A stretch of DNA of 64,000 nt from Sphingomonas sp. SORGH_AS_0950 (GCF_030818415.1 NZ_JAUTAE010000001.1:2222501-2286500); one strand, 5' to 3'. Shown: positions 31,436-41,887, counted from the stretch's first letter. Made by a program: numbers and translations. The notes: a model not told the origin generated them from the sequence alone.

Positions 31436-33415
31436 TTATTGGTCGGTGATTGCCGCCTCGAACGGCACCACCGGATGCGGGGCTTCGTCATAGAGATTGA
31501 CCACCGGCGCATCGGCCCAGGCATAGCGCACACGCACATCGCCGGGCCTGGCATCGGCCAGCCGCACCTCCGACCCGTTCACCGTCGCGTTGGCATAGCG
31601 ACAGGCGGTGGCGTCACACAGCTCGAACCCGATCGGCGCCGCCGCACTCCAGGCGTGGAGCGCGCCCTGCACGCCGGTAAAGCGCAGCACCACCTCGCTT
31701 TGGCCCCGCGTCGCCGAGGCGATCATCGGCCCGGAGGCCTTGGCGCGATCGCCCGCCTCCAGATGCGTCTGCGCAAAGACCAGCCGCTTGGCCAACTCGT
31801 TCTTGTCGGCGGGGTGGATGTCGTTGCGCACGCCGATATCGACCGTCGTGGCCAGCGCGCTATGCGGATCGCGCAGCACCGCCAGACGCTGCGTCTCGCG
31901 CAGCGCGGCCCAGCCGCTATCCTCGATCCGGACCGGCGGCGCGCCGTAATTGGCGAGCTGCACGATCAGGAAGGGCAGGTTCGCATCGCCGAACTGCCGC
32001 CGCCAGCCCGCCATCAGGAGCGCCAGCCGGTCGCCATAATCGGCGCGCCCCACATCCGACTCGCCCTGATACCAGGCGACGCCCTTCAGCCCGATCGGCC
32101 CCAGCGGCGCGATCATACCGTTATAGAGCGTGCCGATCCCCGCATGGCTTTCCCAGGGGCTGCGCGGATAGCTCTGGTCGTCGCGCTTATAGACCGAATA
32201 GCGCCAGCCGGTGCCGAGCGGGATCGGCGCTCCCCCGGCGGGGGTGAAGCGGATCTGGTCGGCCGGGCCGAACATCCCGCCCGGCCCATAGCCGTCGCCC
32301 AGCCCCACGACGATCTCGTTGCGCCCCTTCCGAAGCGCCGCGCGAGGCACGGTGTAGCGGCGCCAGTCGCCCCAGCCGAAGGTCGCGCCCACGACCACCC
32401 CGTTGACCCACACCGTGTCCATCTCGTCGATCCCGGCCAGCTCGACCACGCCGTCGCCGGTCGGGGCCTGGGCCAGATCGAAGCCCTGCCGGAACCAGAC
32501 CAACCCGTTATAATCGGCCAGCGCGGGCACGCCCCATTCCTCCCACGGGCCGAATTTGGGCACCGGGGTCCAGTTCAGGCGGTCGGGCGCATTCCAGGGC
32601 TCCTGCCCCGCCCTGGTCCCGCTGGCCTTGCGCCACCACTCGCCCCAACGGCCGCCGAAGGCGCGGAGCCCGGCGGCATGGTCGCGCGCATAGAGCGCCA
32701 GAAGGTCGACATCGGCGGCCAGCCCCGGCAGCTTGCGCGCATCGACGCCGGGGATCCACGGAATGATCTTGGTCCCGCCCCAGCTCGAATCGATCGCGCC
32801 CATCGGCACCTTGGACTTCGCCGCGAGATCCTTGACCATCAGATAGCAGGCGGCGGAAAAATCGGCGACGCTGGCGGGCGCGGCGGCGGCCCAGACTGGG
32901 CGCTTCTCCAGCGCCTCTTCGGGTGACAGGCCGACATGATGCGCGATGTCGAGCAGGCGGATACGGTCGTCGGCCGCGCCCTTGACCAGCATCTCGCCGT
33001 TCAGCGCCTGCTTGGTCGGATATTCCATGTTCGACTGGCCCGAGCACAGCCAGACATCGCCGATCAGCAGATCGTCCATCGCATCGGTCGCGCCGTCCTG
33101 GCCGGTCGCGGTCAGGGTCAGCGCCGCGCCGCCCGCCGCCATGGCGGGCAGGGTCGCGCGCCAGCGGCCCTGGCGGTCGGCGGTGGCATCGGCGCTGTTG
33201 CCGCCCAGCGTGACCTTCACCCGCTCGCCCGCGTCCGCCGTCCCCTCGACGATGATCGGGCGGTCGCGTTGCAGGACGGCATGCGCGCTCATCGGGGTCA
33301 GGATGCGCGGCCGTGCCTCGGCCATGACCGGCCAGGCGGTTGCCGCCCCCAGAGCCAGCGCCAGAATCGCCCGCCGCCCGGCGCCAGACCGTGATTGCCC
33401 TTCGCGCATCGTCAT
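31436..33415 (-). CDS. exported SGNH-type acetylesterase (sialate O-acetylesterase family)
   Basis: This 659-residue periplasmic or surface esterase would remove acetyl groups from sugars. After a signal peptide (AILALALGAATAWPVMAEA) comes an Ig-like segment, then an SGNH catalytic domain with the nucleophile Ser in CSGQSNMEYPT, and the later ESDVGRADYG and DIGVRNDIHPADK (catalytic Asp and His). A jelly-roll insert (about residues 270-410, with DTVWVNGVVVGATFGWGDW) splits the SGNH domain, as in large SASA-family enzymes acting on plant polysaccharides. The ATG at 33415 follows AGGAG. The operator-like palindrome at 33487-33498 lies just upstream. Confidence 0.85.
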   Translation of the reverse strand: MTMREGQSRSGAGRRAILALALGAATAWPVMAEARPRILTPMSAHAVLQRDRPIIVEGTADAGERVKVTLGGNSADATADRQGRWRATLPAMAAGGAALTLTATGQDGATDAMDDLLIGDVWLCSGQSNMEYPTKQALNGEMLVKGAADDRIRLLDIAHHVGLSPEEALEKRPVWAAAAPASVADFSAACYLMVKDLAAKSKVPMGAIDSSWGGTKIIPWIPGVDARKLPGLAADVDLLALYARDHAAGLRAFGGRWGEWWRKASGTRAGQEPWNAPDRLNWTPVPKFGPWEEWGVPALADYNGLVWFRQGFDLAQAPTGDGVVELAGIDEMDTVWVNGVVVGATFGWGDWRRYTVPRAALRKGRNEIVVGLGDGYGPGGMFGPADQIRFTPAGGAPIPLGTGWRYSVYKRDDQSYPRSPWESHAGIGTLYNGMIAPLGPIGLKGVAWYQGESDVGRADYGDRLALLMAGWRRQFGDANLPFLIVQLANYGAPPVRIEDSGWAALRETQRLAVLRDPHSALATTVDIGVRNDIHPADKNELAKRLVFAQTHLEAGDRAKASGPMIASATRGQSEVVLRFTGVQGALHAWSAAAPIGFELCDATACRYANATVNGSEVRLADARPGDVRVRYAWADAPVVNLYDEAPHPVVPFEAAITDQ

Positions 33416-33486
33416 CCCTCTCCTGTCCCGTCGGGCCGCCGGTTCGCGGCCATCGGATTCCGGCGGGAGCATAGGAACGGGCAAAT

Positions 33487-33498
33487 GATAACGCTATC
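33487..33498. promoter_or_regulatory. candidate LacI-type operator upstream of the acetylesterase
   Basis: GATAACGCTATC fits GNTANCGNTANC and is preceded by T, giving TGATAACGCTATC. It lies 72 bases before the acetylesterase start and 11 bases from the end of the upstream nuclease-fold gene. Confidence 0.45.
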
Positions 33499-33508
33499 GC
33501 AAAAGACG

Positions 33509-34366
33509 TTACCGGCTGTGCCCCGCCGCGAAGGACAGGGTGGCGCGGACCGGGAAATGATCCGACGGATAGGTCGCGCCCCGATGCCAGCGATCGGTCG
33601 CGATATGGTCCGCGCGAAAGCCGCGCAGGAACAGATAGTCGATCCGCCGGTCGGGCGTGCCGGTAAAGTCGTGAAAGGTCATCTCCGGCCCTTCGCGCCC
33701 GGCGGCGCTGGTCCAGGCATCGGTCATCGCCCCCGCCAGCGTGCGATAGGCCGCGCTGTCGGGACGCGCATTCATGTCGCCCGCCAGCACCACCGGCAAC
33801 CCCTGCGCCAGTGCGGGCAGCCGCGACAGGATCAGCCTAGCGGCACGGTCGCGCGCCTCGGCATCCTCGTCGCGGTGCGGCAGATGCGTGTCGACGAACA
33901 GGAAGCGGCGGCGCTCCGCCCCCTTCGTCTCGAACACGCCCCAATTCGCCATGCGCGGCAGGTCGGTGCCCCAGCTCCGGCTGCCCACCATGTCGGGCGT
34001 GTCCGACAGCCAGAAATCGCCATGCCGGATCAGGGTCAGCCGGTCGGGGCGATAGAAGATGCCCATATGCTCGTCGTCATGCCCCCCGCGCCGGTCGCGC
34101 CCGAACCAGCGATAGCCGGGCAGCGCGCGGGTCAGGTTGTCGCCCTGCCGCTGGAGCAGTTCCTGCGTCCCGATCAGGTCGGGCGCGGCGCGGCGGATGA
34201 GCTCGACCATCACCGGCCGCCGCACCGCCCAGCGCTCCGCCCCCTCGTCCGAGGCATAGCGGACGTTGAACGTCATGACCTTGAGCGGCCGTGCCCAGCC
34301 GCTCAGCGGGGCGAGCGTCGCGGCCAGCGCCGCCGCATGGCAGATGATTCGCCAGAATCCGGTCAT
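33509..34366 (-). CDS. exported endonuclease/exonuclease/phosphatase family protein
   Basis: This 285-residue protein has a signal peptide (MTGFWRIICHAAALAATLAP) and an EEP fold. Catalytic motifs are VMTFNVRYASDEG, the Glu in LIGTQELLQRQ, LFVDTHLPHRDED, VLAGDMNARPDS, RIDYLFLRG and the terminal His in YPSDHFPV. Exported EEP proteins of this kind cleave phosphodiesters or phosphate monoesters; the substrate is unknown. GAGG lies eight bases before the start. It is divergent from a TonB-dependent receptor gene, and a candidate operator at 34464-34475 lies between. Confidence 0.85.
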   Translation of the reverse strand: MTGFWRIICHAAALAATLAPLSGWARPLKVMTFNVRYASDEGAERWAVRRPVMVELIRRAAPDLIGTQELLQRQGDNLTRALPGYRWFGRDRRGGHDDEHMGIFYRPDRLTLIRHGDFWLSDTPDMVGSRSWGTDLPRMANWGVFETKGAERRRFLFVDTHLPHRDEDAEARDRAARLILSRLPALAQGLPVVLAGDMNARPDSAAYRTLAGAMTDAWTSAAGREGPEMTFHDFTGTPDRRIDYLFLRGFRADHIATDRWHRGATYPSDHFPVRATLSFAAGHSR

Positions 34367-34463
34367 TTCATGATCCTCAATCGCCATGGCCGCCCGGAAG
34401 TTGCCCGAGTCCCGACCGTCATGCCCCAGGCGCATGACAGCGCGGCATGTCAGCGGCGTGACA

Positions 34464-34475
34464 GGTAGCGGTATC
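34464..34475. promoter_or_regulatory. candidate LacI-type operator between the EEP and TonB receptor genes
   Basis: GGTAGCGGTATC fits GNTANCGNTANC, like the sites at 5154, 33487 and 52105. It is 78 bases before the receptor start and about 98 bases from the divergent EEP start. Confidence 0.35.
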
Positions 34476-34553
34476 CGATCATCACTTCATGATTGAGAGT
34501 TATTAGCATTATCGATATGGCGCGCCCGAAATCGATTGATGTGGGGGCTTGTG

Positions 34554-36668
34554 ATGATGTCGAAGGCGATGGGGCGCGCCATGCTGTTGGCCGGGGCGAT
34601 GATGGCCCAGGGCGTTCAGGCGCAGACCGCGTCGGCGCTGCGGGGCGATAGGGCGGTGCGGGACGATGCGACGGACCGCACCGATATCGTCGTCACCGGC
34701 CTGCGCGACGCCAATGCCAGCATCACCGGCACCGACGCGTCGCCCGCCCGCTATCCCCAAAGCCTACGCGTCATCGACCACGCACTGATCGACCGGCTGG
34801 GCGCGACGCGGCTGGACGACACGATCGACCTGGCGGGCGGGGTCGCGCGGCAGAACGACTTTGGCGGGCTGTGGGACAAATATTCGATCCGCGGCTTTGC
34901 GGGGAACGAGAATAGCGGCCCGGACATCCTCATCAACCGGTTCAACAGCAATCTGGGCTTCAACGCGCCGGTCGACACCGCCACGGTCGAGCGGTTCGAA
35001 TTCCTGAAGGGCGCCGCCGCCGCACTGTCGGGGCTGGGCGAGCCCGGCGGTTCGCTCAACATCGTCACCAAGACGCCGACCACGACGCTCCAGGGCGAAA
35101 CCTCGCTCAGCTATGGCAGCTGGAACCGGCTGCGCGCGACCGGCGACATCAGCGGCCCCGTGACCGATACTTTAGCCGCACGGCTGATCGGCGTGTCGGA
35201 ACAGGGCGACAGCTTCCGCCAGTTCGTCCACACCGACCGGCTGCTGCTCGCCCCCTCGGTCTCGTTCACCCCGAGCCAGGACCTGCGGTTCCTTTACCAG
35301 GCCGAGTTCATGCGCAACCGCGCGCCGATCGATCGCGGCGTGGCGGCGATCAAGGGCAATGCGCGCTCGATGGACCGCAGCACCTTCCTGGGCGAGCCCG
35401 CCGATGGCCGGATGACCCAGCGCATGCTGTGGCAACAGGGCAGCGTCTTTGCCGCGCTGTCCGACCGCGTCTCGCTGGAGGCCGGGCTGTCCAGCCGCGA
35501 CGGCTTCCTGACCGGCTATGCGACCCAGCCCGATTTCGGCGCGCGCGGGGTGCAGGCCGATGGCCGGACGATCGGACGGTCGCGGCGCTTCCACGATTTC
35601 CGCTGGCAGGACCTGACCGCGCGGGCCGAGCTGACCGCGAAACTCGACTGGCTGGGCCTGTCGCACGAGCTGCGCATCGGGGCCGACCGGGTGCGCCACG
35701 GCATGGATTTCCGCATGGACCAGGCACGCGGGCGGCCGGGTGCGCCGATCCTGACCATCGACGCCTTCGCCCCCGTCTATGGCCAGCCCCTGCCCGTGCC
35801 GACCGCGTTCCAGAACCGCCACCACTCCTTCCGCAGCGAGAGCATCTATGCGCAGGACCTGATCCGCTTCGGCGATTTCACCGCGCTGATCGGCGCGCGC
35901 TGGAACAGCTTTCGCGAGACGATGGTGAACCATGTCCGCGGCGATCTGCGGCTGGATACGGTGGATCGCGGCATCACCCCGCGCGCCGCGCTGAGCTGGG
36001 CGGCCAGCCCGCGCTTCTCGCTGTTCACCAGCTGGGGCCAGTCGCTGCGCCTGAACCCGTCGGACGGGATCAGCAGCTTCGACGCCGAGCGTAGCGAGTC
36101 CACCGAGATCGGCGCGAAATATGCGCTGTTCGGCGGCGCGCTGACCGGCCAGACCGCGCTGTTCACCATGACCAAGCGCAACGTGCTGAACCCCAATGCC
36201 ACCGATGTCTTCACCAAGACCCAGATCGGCCGCCAGCGGTCGCGCGGGGTCGAGACGGTGGCCGACCTGCGGCTGGCCAGCGGGCTGACCGGCACGGCGA
36301 CCTACACCTACACCGACGCCACGGTGCGTAATGACAAGAACACCGCGCTGATCGGCACCACGCTGTCCAACGTCCCGAAGCATCTCGCCGCGCTGGACCT
36401 GCATCAGCGGGTGGGGGCGGTGACGGTCGGCGGCGGCGTCACCCATGTCGGCGCGCGCAACGGCGACCCCTTCGCCAGCGGCTATCGCCTGCCCGCCTAT
36501 ACGATCGTGCGCGCCGATGCGACCTGGGCGGTGACGCCGCGCTTCGACGTGCGGCTCGACCTCGAGAATCTGTTCGACGTCTATTATATCAGCAGCAGCT
36601 ATGCCGATGTGTGGACGATGCCGGGCGCGCCGCGCAATGTGCGGGTGACGCTGCGCGGGCGGTTCTGA
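34554..36668 (+). CDS. TonB-dependent outer-membrane receptor, siderophore type
   Basis: This 704-residue receptor has a signal peptide (AMGRAMLLAGAMMAQGVQA), a TonB box region near TDIVVTGLRD, a plug domain with LDDTIDLAGGVARQNDF, YSIRGFAGNEN and GLGEPGGSLNIVTKTPT, and a barrel ending VTLRGRF. The plug and barrel pattern is that of ferric-siderophore receptors of the FhuE/FpvA kind. GGGGG lies six bases before ATG 34554. The adjoining PiuC-like hydroxylase and second receptor support iron uptake, while the LacI-like site upstream is more usual for sugar receptors. The ligand cannot be read from sequence. Confidence 0.87.
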   Translation: MMSKAMGRAMLLAGAMMAQGVQAQTASALRGDRAVRDDATDRTDIVVTGLRDANASITGTDASPARYPQSLRVIDHALIDRLGATRLDDTIDLAGGVARQNDFGGLWDKYSIRGFAGNENSGPDILINRFNSNLGFNAPVDTATVERFEFLKGAAAALSGLGEPGGSLNIVTKTPTTTLQGETSLSYGSWNRLRATGDISGPVTDTLAARLIGVSEQGDSFRQFVHTDRLLLAPSVSFTPSQDLRFLYQAEFMRNRAPIDRGVAAIKGNARSMDRSTFLGEPADGRMTQRMLWQQGSVFAALSDRVSLEAGLSSRDGFLTGYATQPDFGARGVQADGRTIGRSRRFHDFRWQDLTARAELTAKLDWLGLSHELRIGADRVRHGMDFRMDQARGRPGAPILTIDAFAPVYGQPLPVPTAFQNRHHSFRSESIYAQDLIRFGDFTALIGARWNSFRETMVNHVRGDLRLDTVDRGITPRAALSWAASPRFSLFTSWGQSLRLNPSDGISSFDAERSESTEIGAKYALFGGALTGQTALFTMTKRNVLNPNATDVFTKTQIGRQRSRGVETVADLRLASGLTGTATYTYTDATVRNDKNTALIGTTLSNVPKHLAALDLHQRVGAVTVGGGVTHVGARNGDPFASGYRLPAYTIVRADATWAVTPRFDVRLDLENLFDVYYISSSYADVWTMPGAPRNVRVTLRGRF

Positions 36669-36675
36669 GGGCTCG

Positions 36676-36699
36676 TCGCCCCGGCCCGGACCGGGGCGA
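36676..36699. terminator. hairpin between convergent receptor and hydroxylase genes
   Basis: TCGCCCCGG (36676-36684) and CCGGGGCGA (36691-36699) form a nine-pair stem with a six-base loop, just after the receptor stop and before the hydroxylase end. No T-run, so either a Rho-independent signal of unusual type or a short palindromic repeat. Confidence 0.45.
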
Positions 36700-36704
36700 T
36701 CCGC

Positions 36705-37388
36705 TCAGGCGTCGGCCCAGCGGCGCAGCAGATTGTGATAGACGCCGGTCAGCTCGACCACCGATCGGTCCCCCTGCCCCTTCTCCGCCCCGACCCGCTG
36801 GATCGCGCGGTCGAGGTCGAACAGGATGCGCCGCTCGCCATCGTCGCGGACCATCGACTGGACCCACAGGAACGACGCGACGCGGCACCCGCGCGTCACC
36901 GGCTCGACCCGGTGGAGGCTGGAGGCGGGGTAGAGCACCGCATCGCCCGCGCCCAGCTTCACCCGCTGTTCGCCGAACAGATCCTCGACCACCAGCTCGC
37001 CACCGTCATAGGCGGCGGGGTCTTCGAGGAAGAGCGTCAGCGACAGGTCGCTGCGCATGCGGAAATCGCTGCCGCGCTTCAGACGGACGGCATTGTCGAC
37101 ATGCACGTCGAACGCCTGCCCCCCGGCATAGCGGTTGAACAGCGGCGGATAGACCTTCAGCGGCAGCGCCGCCGCCACGAACAGCGGCGACCGGCCCAGC
37201 GCGTCGAGGACCATCCGCCCCGCCTGGGTGGCGGCGGCGGAGTCCTCGGGCAGTTGCGCGTTGCGCTTGGCGAGCGCGGCCTGCGGGCCGGAGGTGGCGT
37301 TGCCGTCCGCCCATTCCCCTGCATCGACGATCGAACGGACCTGCGCCACGCCGGCAGGATCGAGGACGTTGGGGATGGCGATCAGCAT
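36705..37388 (-). CDS. Fe(II)/2-oxoglutarate-dependent PKHD-type hydroxylase (PiuC-like)
   Basis: This 227-residue oxygenase has the facial triad in [10 protein letters not shown] (HxD) and [12 protein letters not shown] (His and the 2-oxoglutarate Arg). N-terminal [19 protein letters not shown] and the C-terminal extension with [11 protein letters not shown] are those of the YbiX/PiuC group, which is usually encoded beside a TonB-dependent iron or siderophore receptor. It is 20 bases downstream of the minus-strand receptor at 37408, so the two are probably cotranscribed. Its substrate is unknown; modification of a siderophore or receptor ligand has been suggested for the family. Confidence 0.9.
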   Translation of the reverse strand: MLIAIPNVLDPAGVAQVRSIVDAGEWADGNATSGPQAALAKRNAQLPEDSAAATQAGRMVLDALGRSPLFVAAALPLKVYPPLFNRYAGGQAFDVHVDNAVRLKRGSDFRMRSDLSLTLFLEDPAAYDGGELVVEDLFGEQRVKLGAGDAVLYPASSLHRVEPVTRGCRVASFLWVQSMVRDDGERRILFDLDRAIQRVGAEKGQGDRSVVELTGVYHNLLRRWADA

Positions 37389-37407
37389 GACGGCAACGCT
37401 AGTCCGT

Positions 37408-39795
37408 TCAGAAGTTGGTGAACAGGCTGAGCGTGGCCTGCCGCCGGTCGCCGGGGACCGCCCAGCCGCCGGTGACGACGCCGGTCGTCGCGTTCACATT
37501 GTTGCGCACGCCGGTCACATATTTCTCGTCGGTGAAGTTCTGGACGTTGAGCTGCAGCGTCCAGCGCTCGGCCAGCGTATAGGCCAGGAAGGCGCGGTGG
37601 ATCAGATAATCCTCCGCCCGGTACTGGGTGCGATTGGCCGCGACCGGCGCATTGGTCGCGAAGTCGCCCTGATAGGTCAGGCCATAGCCGACCTCCAGTC
37701 CGAAGGGCAGCTTGTAGGTGGTGAACAGGCTGCCCGAATGCTTGGGCGTCTGGATCAGCTGGCTGTTCGCCTGCACATCGGCCACGCCCGCCGCCTTGTC
37801 GCGGTTGGAGATGCTCTGCAGCACCTTGCCGTCGAGATAGGTATAGTTGGCGAAGATCGTCCAGGCCGGGGTGATCGCCCCCGACAGGCCTAGCGCGACG
37901 CCGTCCACCCGGCTGCGCCCGTCCAGCACCTGAAGCCCGGCGGGCAGCGCGGGATCGTTGGAGGGGACGCGGTAATTGGTGCGTTCGTTGCGGAAGACGG
38001 CGGCGGTCACCTCCAGATGGCGGTCGAACAGCCCGGCCTTCACCCCGGCTTCGTAATTCTTCGCGGTTTCGGGCGCGACGGCGCACGGATTCGCGGCGGT
38101 CGCGGTCGAGGGCACGCCGCAGCCCAACCGCACGGTCGCGGACGAGGGGGTCTTGGCATTGCCATAGCCGGCATAGAGGCTGACATTCTCGACCGGGTGG
38201 AACACGCCGCCGACCCGCCAGGAGAATAGCCGCTCGCGGCTGACCTGCGGCTGGGCTTGGAGCGCGGTCAGCGGGGTCGTCCCCGGCGGCACCACCGCCA
38301 GCGGCAGGGCGCGGAAATTCGCCTCCTGATATTCGTACCGGACGCCGCCGTTCAGCTCGAAGAAGCGGTTCAGCTCCAGCGTGTCGAAGGCATAGACCGC
38401 CAGGTTGCGCGTCTCGCTGCGCGACTGGGCGGTCGTGGTCAGGTTGATCGGCCCCGTATAGTCGGTGTTCGGCACGGCGATGGCGATCAGCGGCAGCGGC
38501 GAGACCGCGCTGCCATTGGCGTTGCGCAGCAGCGAGGCCGTGGTGATGCGGTAATTCTCCAGCGTTCCCGACAGGCCGACATTCAGGACATTGTGAAGGC
38601 CGCCCTTGGCCCCCGCCTCGTGCCGCACGTCGAACTGGTCGTACAGCATCTGGTTGCGCTGATCGCGCACATAGCCCCGCGGGCCGGACGGCAGATAATA
38701 GCCCGGCGGCACATTGGCGGGACAGGCCGCCCCCACGGTCGCGCCCGGCGTCGCGGTGATCGGTTGCCGCCCGGTCGAGGCGAGGCAGAAGGTCCCCTGT
38801 GGCGCGGAGGTGACGCTATATTGCGTGACCTGCTGCCAGCGGGTCAGATTGCGCAGGCTGAGATGCGCATCGACCTGATGCCGGAAGGTCGCGGTGAACC
38901 GGTCGACGGTGATGTCCTGCCGGTCGAGATTGGCGATGCCGAAATAGGCGCTGCGGCTCGCGCCCGGCACGAAGCCGTCGACCAGTCCGTTGTCGAAATA
39001 GGGCACGCCGTATACCGGCGTGTTGCGATCCTCCTGATGGACATAGGCGAGCGTCAGGCTGGTCGGGCCGGTCATGCCGATCGTGACCGAGGGCGCGACG
39101 CCCCAGCGTTCCATCTTCTCGACGTCGCGGCCGGGTATGTCGTTGTGATGATAGGCCGCGTTCAGCCGCACCGCGACCAGGTCGGAGGCGCGGACATTGC
39201 TGTCCACCGCGCCGCGATAATAATTGTCGGTGCCGACCGACCCCTGCACGATCGTCAGCGTCTCGGCCGTGGGCACCTTGGAGACGAGGTTGATCGTGCC
39301 GCCGACCGATCCCGATCCGTTGAAGACGCTGTTCGCGCCGTTATAGACCTCGACCTGTTGCAGGTTGAACGGGTCGGTCCGGCTATATTGCGCGCTGTCG
39401 CGGACGCCGTCGATCGTGACGTCGTTGTTCGCCGAAAAGCCGCGCAGGTTGATCGAATCGCCATAGCCGCCGCCGCCTTCGCCCGCGCCGAAGGTGATGC
39501 CCGGAATCGTCTGGAGCACGTCGCGCAGCGTCTGGAGATTCTGTTTCCGGATCGTCTGCTCGCTGACCACGGTGATCGTCTGGGGCGTGTCGAGCAGCGG
39601 GGCGGTCGCCTTGGGGCTTTCCAATACGGCGGCGCCGGTCGCACGCTGTCCGGTCACGACCACATCGCGCTGCCCGGTGGCGTCCTGCGCATGGGTCGCG
39701 GCAGGATCGGCGCGGCGCGCATCCTCGGCGGCGGCGATCCCCGGTGCGGTCGCCAAAAAGCCTACGCAGGACAAGGCGATGAAGGATTGTGACAT
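37408..39795 (-). CDS. TonB-dependent siderophore receptor (Fiu/PiuA-like)
   Basis: This 795-residue receptor has a signal peptide ([19 protein letters not shown]), a TonB-box-like region at [11 protein letters not shown], a plug with [46 protein letters not shown] and [16 protein letters not shown], and a 22-strand barrel ending ATLSLFTNF. The extracellular loops have a Cys pair ([19 protein letters not shown]). It is followed by the PiuC-like hydroxylase, as in catecholate-siderophore uptake loci. The upstream region to 39870 is AT-richer, with TGCAAGTGATTATCGC, which is only loosely like a Fur site. Confidence 0.9.
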   Translation of the reverse strand: MSQSFIALSCVGFLATAPGIAAAEDARRADPAATHAQDATGQRDVVVTGQRATGAAVLESPKATAPLLDTPQTITVVSEQTIRKQNLQTLRDVLQTIPGITFGAGEGGGGYGDSINLRGFSANNDVTIDGVRDSAQYSRTDPFNLQQVEVYNGANSVFNGSGSVGGTINLVSKVPTAETLTIVQGSVGTDNYYRGAVDSNVRASDLVAVRLNAAYHHNDIPGRDVEKMERWGVAPSVTIGMTGPTSLTLAYVHQEDRNTPVYGVPYFDNGLVDGFVPGASRSAYFGIANLDRQDITVDRFTATFRHQVDAHLSLRNLTRWQQVTQYSVTSAPQGTFCLASTGRQPITATPGATVGAACPANVPPGYYLPSGPRGYVRDQRNQMLYDQFDVRHEAGAKGGLHNVLNVGLSGTLENYRITTASLLRNANGSAVSPLPLIAIAVPNTDYTGPINLTTTAQSRSETRNLAVYAFDTLELNRFFELNGGVRYEYQEANFRALPLAVVPPGTTPLTALQAQPQVSRERLFSWRVGGVFHPVENVSLYAGYGNAKTPSSATVRLGCGVPSTATAANPCAVAPETAKNYEAGVKAGLFDRHLEVTAAVFRNERTNYRVPSNDPALPAGLQVLDGRSRVDGVALGLSGAITPAWTIFANYTYLDGKVLQSISNRDKAAGVADVQANSQLIQTPKHSGSLFTTYKLPFGLEVGYGLTYQGDFATNAPVAANRTQYRAEDYLIHRAFLAYTLAERWTLQLNVQNFTDEKYVTGVRNNVNATTGVVTGGWAVPGDRRQATLSLFTNF

Positions 39796-40005
39796 GATGA
39801 TTTCCCCTTTGCCCGCGCGCTATTGCTAAAGACTCGCATAGTCAACGCTATTGCAAGTGATTATCGCATTGCGGGCTGGTCGGGTGCGGCGCCAGTCTGA
39901 CCAAATCGGTCGCTCTTTCGGACCGATGCGGCGGGGCCCGCGTGCGCGGCTGCGTCCCGCCAGACCGCAACCAAGCCTTTACCTGCTCTCGGTTAAGCGC
40001 GGTCC

Positions 40006-41301
40006 ATGAGTGACGATGGGGACACGAATCGGTATATCCGAATCCGGGGAGATCAGGCGGAATTGGGCATGTTCGTTCATGCCGTGCACTGTTCCTGGAT
40101 CCACAACCCGTTCTGGCGACGCAGCTTCCTGCTGATCAGTCCGCAGGACCAGGCGCTGATTCACGAATCGGTGCCGCAGATCACCATCGACCTGGCCAAG
40201 GGGCGCGGGCTGAAGGTGATGGCCATGGCCGACAGCCGCGACCACGACGATCCCGCTCCGCCCCCCGAGCCCCCCGCCGCCGCCGCGCCCGAGCCGGTCG
40301 TCGCGATCCGCCCCCGGCGCCGCAAACCGCCGACCGAGCTGGAGCGCGCCGCCGCCACCGCCGAACGCGCCATCGCCGCCGTCACCAGGCTGTTCGCCGA
40401 GGCACGGCTGGGCCGCGCCATCCGCACCGCCGACCTGCTGCCCATGGTCGAGGAGATCGCCCATGCGACCAGCCATAACGGCGCCGCGCTGATCGCGGTC
40501 ACCCGGCTGAAGGACAAGGACCAATATACCTATATCCATTCGGTCGCGGTCGGCACGCTGATGATGGGGCTGGCCCGCCATCTGGGCATGGACGACGACG
40601 ATGTCCGCGTCGCCGGGCTGGCCGGGATGCTGCACGACATCGGCAAGATGCAGGTCCCCGCCGAGATCGTCGACAAGCCCGGCCGCCTGACCGGCGAGGA
40701 GCTGGCGCAGATCCGGCTTCACCCCGGCCTGGGGCATCGCATGCTGCTCGACCTGGAGGATCTCGACCCGCGCATTCTCGACGTGTGCCTCCACCATCAC
40801 GAGAAGATGGACGGCACCGGCTATCCCGACGGACTGAAGGGCAAGGAGATCAGCCGCTTCGCCCGGCTGGCGGCGGTGTGCGACGTCTATGACGCGGTCA
40901 CCTCGATCCGGTCCTACAAACGCGCCTGGTCGCCGCACGAGGCGCTGGCCCAGATGCTGGAATGGGAGGGGCATTTCGACCCCGCGATGCTGCGCGCCTT
41001 CATCGCCTGTCTCGGCATCCAGCCCTTTGGCGCGCTGGTCCGGCTGCACTCCAACCGGCTGGGCATCGTGGTGCGCGAGGGCGAAAGTCCGACCACGCCG
41101 ATCGTGCGCAGCTTCTTCGACGTGCCCGACCAACAGACATTGCCCGTCGAGGATGTCGCGACCAGCGGCGACCCGATCATCCGGGCGGAACGCGGCGAAT
41201 ATTGGTTCGGCGAAGGCTGGCCCACCCTGCAGGCCGAGATCATGGCGCAGGTCGCCGTGCCCGAGGCCCCGCGCCATCACCTGCCCCGCGCCCGGATGTG
41301 A
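40006..41301 (+). CDS. HD-GYP domain cyclic-di-GMP phosphodiesterase
   Basis: This 431-residue cytoplasmic protein has an N-terminal DUF3391 domain (about 1-125, ending in a Pro/Ala-rich linker and RRRKPPTELERA) and an HD-GYP domain (about 145-340). The metal and substrate motifs are intact: YIHSVAVGTLMMGLARH, GMLHDIGKMQVP, HHHEKMDGTGYPDGL and AVCDVYDAVTSIRSYKRA. It should hydrolyse cyclic di-GMP and so influence motility or biofilm. There is no membrane segment or receiver domain. It stands alone, with 210 non-coding bases before it. Confidence 0.92.
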   Translation: MSDDGDTNRYIRIRGDQAELGMFVHAVHCSWIHNPFWRRSFLLISPQDQALIHESVPQITIDLAKGRGLKVMAMADSRDHDDPAPPPEPPAAAAPEPVVAIRPRRRKPPTELERAAATAERAIAAVTRLFAEARLGRAIRTADLLPMVEEIAHATSHNGAALIAVTRLKDKDQYTYIHSVAVGTLMMGLARHLGMDDDDVRVAGLAGMLHDIGKMQVPAEIVDKPGRLTGEELAQIRLHPGLGHRMLLDLEDLDPRILDVCLHHHEKMDGTGYPDGLKGKEISRFARLAAVCDVYDAVTSIRSYKRAWSPHEALAQMLEWEGHFDPAMLRAFIACLGIQPFGALVRLHSNRLGIVVREGESPTTPIVRSFFDVPDQQTLPVEDVATSGDPIIRAERGEYWFGEGWPTLQAEIMAQVAVPEAPRHHLPRARM

Positions 41302-41369
41302 ACCCCGGCGCTGGCGATCGCGCCGCCGCCTGATAGGATGGCGTTCCCGCTCACCACGTCGAAGACCCT

Positions 41370-41831
41370 ATGATCATTCGCACCGCCACCCCGGACGATG
41401 CCGTGCCGATGAGCCGAGTCCTCCGCGAGATCATCGCTTTGACCGGCCGGGTACGCCCGAACGATCCGGCCTTTGCCTTGTCGCATTACATCGCTGGACC
41501 CGAGGGGATACGGTGCAGCGTTGCGGTCGATGGCGATGGCGCGGTGCTGGGGTTTCAGTCGCTGAAACGCGCCGTCGCGGGCAATCCCTACGATGTGCCC
41601 GAGGGATGGGGCATCATCGGCACGCATATCAGTCCGCGCGCGCATCGTCGCGGCGTCGGCAAGGCATTGTTCGCCGTCAGCCGGGAGGCCGCGATCGCCG
41701 CCGGGCTGGACCGGGTCGATGCGTCGATCGGCGCGGACAATGCCGTTGGCCTTGGCTATTATGAGGCCATGGGCTTTCGCACCTGGCGCGAAGGGAACGG
41801 AATCATCCAGAAGATGCTGATTCTGGCCTGA
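41370..41831 (+). CDS. GNAT-family N-acetyltransferase
   Basis: This 153-residue acetyltransferase shows the acetyl-CoA loop as PRAHRRGVGKALFAVSREAA, preceded by the beta-4 strand GIIGTHISP, and the C-terminal GYYEAMGFRTWREG. The N-terminal MIIRTATPDDAVPM is also typical. The acceptor is unknown. It lies between the HD-GYP and flavoprotein genes with gaps of 68 and 56 bases. Confidence 0.85.
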   Translation: MIIRTATPDDAVPMSRVLREIIALTGRVRPNDPAFALSHYIAGPEGIRCSVAVDGDGAVLGFQSLKRAVAGNPYDVPEGWGIIGTHISPRAHRRGVGKALFAVSREAAIAAGLDRVDASIGADNAVGLGYYEAMGFRTWREGNGIIQKMLILA

Positions 41832-41887
41832 CGCCCGACACACGCGGGCAATGGCGGCCCGCCGCGCAATTCTGTATGGCGCACGGG

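Noticed and set aside
34494..34516. GAGTTATTAGCATTATC before the receptor at 34554 as a Fur box
   Set aside because: Only a partial resemblance to GATAATGATTATC and no symmetric halves.
39851..39868. TTGCAAGTGATTATCGCA upstream of the siderophore receptor as a Fur box
   Set aside because: It has one GATTATC-like half but no good partner half; the match to a Fur consensus is too loose to call, although iron control is plausible.
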